This document shows positions 4,718 to 9,484 of a stretch of DNA of 9,484 nucleotides, piece by piece (position 1 is the first letter of the stretch; the number at the start of each line of letters is the position of its first letter). Source of the stretch: an uncultured Peptococcaceae bacterium (lineage in GTDB: Bacteria; Bacillota; Peptococcia; Peptococcales; Peptococcaceae). The stretch lies in assembly GCA_900556545.1 (NCBI GenBank), contig USPE01000064.1:1-9484 (forward strand), read 5' to 3'. The position numbers were made by a program, and so were the translations under genes. A model generated the notes under the pieces. It was not told the origin of the DNA and searched no databases. It saw nothing but the letters and a program-made list of their open reading frames with translations.

Positions 4718-6049
4718 ATGACGGAATCTAAAAATAAAGTGTTTGCGGCGTTGGAAGAAGTTTCACATTTTAATGAGCGTTTCCCGACGGAGGCACTGCA
4801 GGTATTGGTAGAAAATAAGGAGGAAGCAATTCCTTATTTACGTGCCGCGGTTGATCGGGTACTTGCGGAGCATGTGGTATTAGATGAAGAAGATTCATTG
4901 CCTTTTTATGCGATGTATCTGTTAGGGGAGTTTCAAGATACGAATTCTTTTGAACGACTTTTAAGAATAGCCGTGCTTCCGACGGAAATTTTGGATAGCG
5001 TATTGGGTGATGGGGTTACGGAAGGTTTGAATGATATTCTTTATAATACGTATGACGGAGATTTAGCGTTATTGAAAAAAGCAGTTCGCAACGTAGATGT
5101 GGATGAGTTTTCAAGAATGTCGATATTGCTGGTGATAGCACAGTTATATTTGGATGGTACAGTATCAGAGCAGGAGTGGAAAGAGTATCTAAGAGATTTA
5201 ATTTATAGTATACAGCCATTAGGAAAAATGTTGGAAGGTCAGGTAGCAGAGTGTGTTTGTCGATGCCATTTTGTTGATATGCTGCCGGATTTGCAGTATT
5301 TGTATGATCAGGACCGTATAGAGATTCATTTTTTGGGTGATTATGATAGTTGTGTTGATCTTATGTTTAAATATGATGATTATTCTGAAACGACGTTTTG
5401 CAAGAAGCAGATTTCGGCGGTTGATACATTGGCATCTTGGGGAATGTATACGCAGAATGGATACCATCTCTCAGAGGCGGATTATGAGCGAGAATTGAAA
5501 CGGTTACAACGAGAGTTTACCCAGAGCGGCAAAAATGCGACTATCCCAAAAGTAGGGCGGAATGATTTATGCCCTTGTGGTAGTGGCAAAAAATATAAGC
5601 ATTGTTGTTTAAATAAAACAGGTGCGTTGAGCAAAATTGAAAGTGAACAACAACGGCAGCTGGTATTATGTGATTATCCTAAAATGCCACAGGAAGGCGT
5701 GGAAGGTCGTGTTTATCTGACGGACTACTATGATGATGAAAGTATTGAAATAGATAAATTGGTGTATCTTGCTTTAAAAAATCGATCAAATTGGATAGGA
5801 CAAGTCCAAAATCCTATATTGGAGTTGGATAGAATGAAAAAATATTTAAGCTTGGCCTTTCAGAAGTTTGTTGAAAAAGTTGAAAGCGAGAAAATCTATT
5901 CCGCGGAGGAATACAATAAAAAATATGCCATTCATTATCGGTGTGAGGACTGGCTAGATATTTTGCAAAATTTGTTAGAAGAAAATGATCCAGAAGGGAT
6001 TTTTGATGCAGTTCAGAACTGCAAAGAAAGATTAGCAATACTACTGTAA
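4718..6049 (+). CDS. DUF1186 and SEC-C zinc-motif protein, function unknown
   Basis: A 443-residue soluble protein in three parts. Residues about 30-240 look like DUF1186, an all-helical repeat-like domain of unknown role (AMYLLGEFQDTNSF, VTEGLNDILYNTYDGD). Residues 280-297 are a SEC-C motif (VGRNDLCPCGSGKKYKHCC) whose C285, C287, C296 and C297 (or H295) should bind zinc. The same motif ends SecA and marks many unrelated proteins. About 145 further residues follow the motif, rich in charged and aromatic residues and without a recognised domain. In the DUF1186 proteins I know, the SEC-C motif is near the C-terminus, so this tail is unusual. The start follows AAGGAGGT (4703-4710) at 7 nt. The gene stands alone between two terminators. 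Its use of ACG, GCG and CGG codons seems higher than in its neighbours, by eye only. Confidence 0.85.
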   Translation: MTESKNKVFAALEEVSHFNERFPTEALQVLVENKEEAIPYLRAAVDRVLAEHVVLDEEDSLPFYAMYLLGEFQDTNSFERLLRIAVLPTEILDSVLGDGVTEGLNDILYNTYDGDLALLKKAVRNVDVDEFSRMSILLVIAQLYLDGTVSEQEWKEYLRDLIYSIQPLGKMLEGQVAECVCRCHFVDMLPDLQYLYDQDRIEIHFLGDYDSCVDLMFKYDDYSETTFCKKQISAVDTLASWGMYTQNGYHLSEADYERELKRLQREFTQSGKNATIPKVGRNDLCPCGSGKKYKHCCLNKTGALSKIESEQQRQLVLCDYPKMPQEGVEGRVYLTDYYDDESIEIDKLVYLALKNRSNWIGQVQNPILELDRMKKYLSLAFQKFVEKVESEKIYSAEEYNKKYAIHYRCEDWLDILQNLLEENDPEGIFDAVQNCKERLAILL

Positions 6050-6062
6050 ACAATTTTATATG

Positions 6063-6128
6063 CACATAACAACAACCGCTACAATGAGTTATATATCATC
6101 GCAGCGGTTGTTGTTATTTTGTGCTTTT
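6063..6128 (+). terminator. Long hairpin, probable terminator after the SEC-C gene
   Basis: Fifteen bases (6066-6080) are perfectly complementary to 6103-6117. The helix extends with GCAC/GTGC (6062-6065 and 6121-6124) across a small T bulge. The loop is 22 nt and contains a further ATGA/TCAT pairing. T residues follow both the inner stem (6117-6120) and the outer one (6125-6128). It lies 16 nt after the stop at 6049, so termination is the simplest reading, though the arm is long and the loop large for this role. Confidence 0.7.
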
Positions 6129-6191
6129 ATTTGTGGTGCGAGACTAACAGCCATCGGTTGTGGATGTAAAAGAAAGTTAGCGGATGGATGT

Positions 6192-6220
6192 TTCACAATG
6201 AAATATTGGCAACGTATAAT
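6192..6220 (+). promoter_or_regulatory. Promoter of the ABC ATPase gene
   Basis: TTCACA (6192-6197) and a perfect TATAAT (6215-6220) are separated by 17 bp. They end 35 bp before the ATG at 6256. Confidence 0.7.
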
Positions 6221-6255
6221 GAAAATATATAAACTGCAGAAAGGAGCGGTGACAG

Positions 6256-7077
6256 ATGGCGATTTTGAAAGCAGAAAATTTGAGTTTGAAAAATGGTTCT
6301 AAATATATTGTGAAGGACTTAAGCTGGGAAGTGAAACCTGGGGAAAATTGGGTTCTGTTTGGATTGAATGGTTGTGGAAAAACAACATTGTTGAGTATAT
6401 TAGCAGGATATAAAAGTGGAAATTTTGGAGAAACCTATCTGTTTGACCAATTGGTTGATGATGAAAATTTTATTACATTACGTAAAAATGTTGGATTTGT
6501 CAGCAGTTCTTTTTTTGACAGATATTTGCAAAAAGAAATTATTTTAGATATTGTTCTTGCAGGAAAATACGGAACTTTGGGATTTCAGCAGGAAGAACCT
6601 TCTGATAAGGATGTTCGGCAAGCTAAGGCGGTTTTACGGGAGTTTGGTCTGGACAAACGGAGCCGTTATCCTTATGATACCTTATCGAAGGGGCAGCAAC
6701 AGCGTGTTTTGATTGCGCGGGCGTTAATGGGTGAGCCAAAAGTTTTAATGCTGGACGAACCTTGTAGTGGATTGGATATTTTTGCCCGAGAAAATTTTTT
6801 GCATATGATTCAGGAATTAGCAGAACAAAAACAGATTACTATAGTATACGTGACCCATCATACCGAGGAAATTTTGCCATTTTTTGATAAAGCGGCATTG
6901 ATGCGGGATGGAAGATTACATTCTCAAGGCGATTTGCAGGAAATTTTTACAGAAGAAAATTTGACAGATTTTTTTGGAACCAAAGCAACAGTACTTTGGA
7001 CGGAACAACATTTTTTTATTAACATAGAATTTGCATCAGAGCATCATTTTACAAGAAAATTTAAAGTGTTGCAATAA
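6256..7077 (+). CDS. Stand-alone ABC-transporter-type ATPase (YlmA/ModF-like)
   Basis: A 273-residue single ATP-binding cassette with every core motif. These are Walker A GLNGCGKTT (36-44), signature LSKGQQQR (143-150), Walker B VLMLDEP (163-169), the D-loop SGLD and the switch histidine in VTHH (199-202). The text GENWVLFGLNG, GFVSSSFFDRY and FFDKAALMRDGR resembles Bacillus YlmA and, more distantly, E. coli ModF, ATPases encoded without obvious permease partners. No membrane segment is visible and neither neighbour is a permease, so transport is unproven. It may act with a distant permease or in a non-transport role. The ATG follows AAAGGAG (6240-6246) at 9 nt. The stop codon overlaps the ribosome binding site of the next gene, so the two are cotranscribed. 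Confidence 0.93.
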   Translation: MAILKAENLSLKNGSKYIVKDLSWEVKPGENWVLFGLNGCGKTTLLSILAGYKSGNFGETYLFDQLVDDENFITLRKNVGFVSSSFFDRYLQKEIILDIVLAGKYGTLGFQQEEPSDKDVRQAKAVLREFGLDKRSRYPYDTLSKGQQQRVLIARALMGEPKVLMLDEPCSGLDIFARENFLHMIQELAEQKQITIVYVTHHTEEILPFFDKAALMRDGRLHSQGDLQEIFTEENLTDFFGTKATVLWTEQHFFINIEFASEHHFTRKFKVLQ

Positions 7078-7091
7078 GGAGGCAGGAGCAA

Positions 7092-7466
7092 ATGGCAAAG
7101 GATCCTCAAATTATCAAAGAAAGAGCAGAGCGTTGTGTTTGTAAGATGTGTGGTGGTCCATTAGAACCTAAAATTATTATTTATAATAAATACGGCGGTT
7201 CAGGAGTAGAATTATATTGCCCTAATTGTCATAAAATTGAATATGGTACAGAGCCGGAGATTTATAAATTGGCTAAAGATTATGTGGAACATGTGGAATA
7301 TGATTATTTTACGGAAATGGAAGAAGATCAGCGGCATAAACAGTTGAATGTTTCAAAAGTGTGCGAAACTTTAAGTTGGGCTATGAAACGACTTGAAGTT
7401 ATGGATCGAACTGGTATTCATAAAGAAAAGCTGTGTAATTTTGACTATGAAGCGGACGAACTATAA
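7092..7466 (+). CDS. Small zinc-ribbon protein of unknown function
   Basis: I do not recognise a named family. The 124-residue product has CVCKMC at 15-20 and CPNC at 43-46, a C-x2-C...C-x2-C arrangement typical of a four-cysteine zinc ribbon. A Gly-rich turn (NKYGGSGVEL) lies between the two knuckles. The remaining about 75 residues are acidic and probably helical (VEHVEYDYFTEMEEDQRHKQ), with no signal peptide or membrane segment. A strong AGGAGG (7077-7082) lies 9 nt before the ATG and overlaps the stop of the ABC ATPase. The pair is very likely one operon, suggesting related roles. A nucleic-acid-binding or metal-related role would be typical for such a ribbon, but this is a guess. Confidence 0.8.
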   Translation: MAKDPQIIKERAERCVCKMCGGPLEPKIIIYNKYGGSGVELYCPNCHKIEYGTEPEIYKLAKDYVEHVEYDYFTEMEEDQRHKQLNVSKVCETLSWAMKRLEVMDRTGIHKEKLCNFDYEADEL

Positions 7467-7587
7467 GCGTCAAATTTGCGTAGGAACGCGGGCAATATTG
7501 CTGTGGTGTTCGGTATATTTACACCGATTTGGAATATAGTATATGGTTCCTTGTTATGATATGAAAATTTTGTTTCTAGGTGTGCAA

Positions 7588-7616
7588 TTGTGATAGTGAA
7601 AAAGAGTAAATATTTT
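7588..7616 (+). promoter_or_regulatory. Possible promoter of the MFS gene
   Basis: TTGTGA (7588-7593) and TATTTT (7611-7616) are 17 bp apart, each 4 of 6 to consensus. The match is modest. If used, it gives a leader of roughly 250 nt with the palindrome at 7639-7653 just downstream of the start point. Confidence 0.3.
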
Positions 7617-7638
7617 TGCATTTATTGTATGTTGAACT

Positions 7639-7653
7639 ACAACTATTAGTTGT
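7639..7653. promoter_or_regulatory. 15-bp perfect palindrome, candidate operator
   Basis: ACAACTA and TAGTTGT are exact inverted repeats around a single central T. The size and TAGTTGT-like arms suit a dimeric winged-helix or MarR-type repressor. No such regulator is encoded in the window. Confidence 0.4.
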
Positions 7654-7879
7654 GTTGTTAAAAGAAAGGTGCGAAAGAGTAGTTTCACAAATGTCAGAAA
7701 AAAAGATAAACTGTAAATATAAATTATACTACAAATAAACGACTTGTGAATAGTAATAAAAAAATTTATTAAGAGAGGAGCGTTTCAAATTTAGTTATTT
7801 TGTTATGAAAAGTTATTTGTAGGTAGTAACAATGTTCTAATTTATAGGTTTATTTTTTATATAAGGGAGTGTGAAACTT

Positions 7880-9292
7880 ATGGCACAAGTACAACAAGGT
7901 GCAGCCAGCAACAATTATTTTGATGGGATGCAAAAATTGGGGAAGCCCCATAAGCATTTTTTGTGGATTGCAGCAGTTTGCTATTTCTTTGATCAAATGG
8001 ATATGCAGATGTTTGGAAACATTACACCTGCCGTTATGGAAGATTTAGGTTTTACATTGGCACAGATATCCCAGATGAATGCATTGAACTTTTTAGGTAT
8101 GTGTTTGGGTGGTTTCTTTGGTGGTATGATTGCTACAAAGATCGGACGAAAAAATACGCTGATTGGTCTGGTGGGGTTATTTTCCATCGCTTCTATAGTC
8201 AATGCGTTAAGTGGTCATTATATTAACTTTTTAGTTTGTCGGTTTTTGATTGGATTCGGCACCATTGGTATGGTTACAGTGGCTATGGTATATATGGCAG
8301 AAATGCTACCATCCCATAACCGTGGTAAATACCAGGCATTATCCATTGCTGCGGGCACATTAGGGATTCCTTTTGGGGCATTTTATTGTGCGGCTATGGT
8401 AGGGATTGGTGCCCATACCTGGCGTTTGTGTTTCCTGATTGGTGGTATCAGTATTTTGTTAGTGCCAGTGGCTATGCGCTGGTTAAAAGAATCCCCCCGT
8501 TGGTTGGTTATGAAAGGGCGGATTAAGGAAGCAGAAAAAATTGTTTCTGATTGTACTGGCCAACCTTGCGACTTGAGTGCATTAGCGGTATCTTGTGTAC
8601 AAACTAAAAATATTGGTATGATTGAAAGTTTAAAAATTATGTTTAGTAAACCATTTTTCAAACAGACAATTGTTGTAGTTGTTTTGGCTTGGGGCGCAAC
8701 TTTAGGGATTTTCTACATGTCTAACTATGGCACTACATTTAGTGTGGATATGGGGTTGCAATATCAGTTGACATTATTAGTTGCTGCTACTGGGGTTATT
8801 GGTACGCCATTAGGAGATGTGGTTGTATCAATGATTTCCGATAAAGGCGGCCGTCGGATTCCGATTATTGTTTTTGCATGTATTGCCGGTTGTCTTTGTG
8901 TACTAAGAGGGTTTGCGACACAGCCTCTGATTGATATGATTAATGGTGGAAGTATGGCGCTTGGTTTAACTGTTTTGGTAGTAATGGGTGTGACATTCTC
9001 ACTGTTTGGCGGTGGTACCATGACCATGATGTGGACTTATTTGGCAGAAAGCTTCCCAACAAAGATCAGAAGCAATGCTACAGGGATGGTTTTTGGATCG
9101 GCTCGTTTAGTGGCGGTATTTATGACTTTAACAGTGCCTGCAGTTTATGCTATGTCCGGTTATGCAGGTGTTAATATTGTGAATGCATTGTGGTATTTTA
9201 TTCCTGCGTTCTTTGGTCTGATTTGGGGTGCAAGCTCTGCAGGGAAATCTTTGGAAGAGTTAGAAGCGGAAGCAGAACAGATGCGTTGTTAG
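7880..9292 (+). CDS. MFS transporter, metabolite:proton symporter type, substrate unknown
   Basis: A 470-residue inner-membrane protein with about twelve hydrophobic helices in two groups of six. The first helix carries YFFDQMDMQMFG, like the D-x-x-D region of aromatic-acid or niacin symporters. GGFFGGMIATKIGRKNTL after helix 2 is the MFS motif A loop. Helix 4 has CRFLIGFGTIG. A cytoplasmic loop after helix 6 has the sugar-porter-like ESPRWLVMKGR (204-214), followed by a helical linker. YLAESFPTKIR in the second half is the matching loop. I place it near the sugar/aromatic-acid porter branch but cannot name the substrate. The ATG at 7880 is 10 nt after AAGGGAG (7863-7869). An in-frame GTG at 7871 overlaps that region and is unlikely. 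No terminator separates it from the next gene. Confidence 0.92.
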   Translation: MAQVQQGAASNNYFDGMQKLGKPHKHFLWIAAVCYFFDQMDMQMFGNITPAVMEDLGFTLAQISQMNALNFLGMCLGGFFGGMIATKIGRKNTLIGLVGLFSIASIVNALSGHYINFLVCRFLIGFGTIGMVTVAMVYMAEMLPSHNRGKYQALSIAAGTLGIPFGAFYCAAMVGIGAHTWRLCFLIGGISILLVPVAMRWLKESPRWLVMKGRIKEAEKIVSDCTGQPCDLSALAVSCVQTKNIGMIESLKIMFSKPFFKQTIVVVVLAWGATLGIFYMSNYGTTFSVDMGLQYQLTLLVAATGVIGTPLGDVVVSMISDKGGRRIPIIVFACIAGCLCVLRGFATQPLIDMINGGSMALGLTVLVVMGVTFSLFGGGTMTMMWTYLAESFPTKIRSNATGMVFGSARLVAVFMTLTVPAVYAMSGYAGVNIVNALWYFIPAFFGLIWGASSAGKSLEELEAEAEQMRC

Positions 9293-9344
9293 TTTGTTTG
9301 TAATGTTAAAAAGATGCAGCTTTAATAGAAAGGGGCGAAGTAAG

Positions 9345-9484
9345 ATGGTAACATGGTTTGCAGGTGGTGTAATTTGTATGCTGGTCGGACTATTATTGAT
9401 TGGCAGTACATTCTATGTGCAGAAGCAAGAGGATAAAGAGCGGCTTCCCGGATATTATACAACGGGCACCCTTGTTGCCAATAA
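9345..9484 (+). CDS. Start of a small membrane protein (partial)
   Basis: An open frame from the ATG at 9345 runs to the end of the window, giving 46 residues without a stop. An AAAGGGG ribosome binding site (9329-9335) lies 9 nt upstream. The first about 24 residues (WFAGGVICMLVGLLLIGSTF) form one strong hydrophobic helix. The chain then turns polar (VQKQEDKERLPGYYTTGTLVAN). This layout, a membrane anchor followed by a TGTLV-like strand, resembles small DUF3592-like membrane proteins, but too little is present to assign it. It follows the MFS gene by 52 bp and is probably cotranscribed with it. Confidence 0.65.
   Translation, partial: MVTWFAGGVICMLVGLLLIGSTFYVQKQEDKERLPGYYTTGTLVAN

Larger units (their letters stand above)
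7467..7879 (+). other. 413-bp noncoding region upstream of the MFS gene
   Basis: No convincing reading frame is present; the longest small ones (for example from the ATG at 7691, 15 codons) lack a ribosome binding site. The region holds palindromes CAAATTTG (7471-7478), GCAATATTGC (7492-7501) and the odd palindrome at 7639-7653. It also has a GGTGT/ACACC dyad (7505-7525) and a possible promoter at 7588-7616. No T-tailed terminator and no riboswitch class that I recognise are visible. It probably carries the control region of the transporter gene. Confidence 0.55.

Noticed and set aside
6060..6302. 80-residue open frame on the + strand
   Set aside because: It runs through the hairpin, the promoter and the start of the ABC ATPase, has no ribosome binding site and has unnatural composition.
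7691..7738. 15-codon frame in the noncoding region before the MFS gene
   Set aside because: It has no ribosome binding site and lysine-rich content expected by chance in AT-rich DNA.
1..9484. CRISPR array, insertion sequence, toxin-antitoxin or prophage genes
   Set aside because: I saw no regularly spaced repeats, no transposase or integrase, and no paired small genes of that type on either strand.

Overview
The window looks like chromosomal housekeeping DNA of a low-GC Gram-positive bacterium (Bacillota). The evidence is AT-rich sequence, strong AAGGAGG-type ribosome binding sites, TTGACA/TATAAT promoters, and a CCA-encoding tRNA-Gln. A manganese-type family II pyrophosphatase and the rplU-prp-rpmA operon, with an N-terminally extended L27 and its dedicated protease, point the same way. 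A clostridial or Negativicutes-like host is plausible, but I cannot settle the genus. Every convincing gene is on the + strand.

Layout. Bases 1-59 hold the last 18 nt of a tRNA and its terminator. Next comes thiM-thiE (227-1667), an overlapping pair for salvage of the thiazole half of thiamine and its coupling to the pyrimidine half. A small XRE-type repressor (1796-2161) and ppaC (2274-3194) follow. Two tandem promoters then drive tRNA-Gln(CUG) (3350-3423). Its 3' end and terminator are nearly identical to the start of the window. From 3534 a consensus promoter and an L21-type leader RNA precede rplU, prp and rpmA, which end at a strong terminator (4627-4668).

The second half is less standard. 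It holds a 443-residue DUF1186/SEC-C protein with an unexplained C-terminal extension (4718-6049) and a long hairpin (6063-6128). After that come a stand-alone YlmA/ModF-type ABC ATPase (6256-7077) and a close-spaced small zinc-ribbon protein of unknown function (7092-7466). A 413-bp noncoding stretch with several short palindromes precedes an MFS transporter (7880-9292). The start of a small membrane protein is cut by the window end (9345-9484).

How the genes work together. ThiM makes hydroxyethylthiazole phosphate, which ThiE joins to HMP-pyrophosphate, releasing pyrophosphate that PpaC can hydrolyse. In the ribosomal operon Prp removes the L27 extension, so substrate and processing enzyme are co-expressed. 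I found no complete new defence or mobile system, no CRISPR array and no insertion sequence. The points most worth a second look are the palindrome at the thiM promoter, the L21 leader, the extended SEC-C protein, the ATPase/zinc-ribbon pair and the long leader of the MFS gene.
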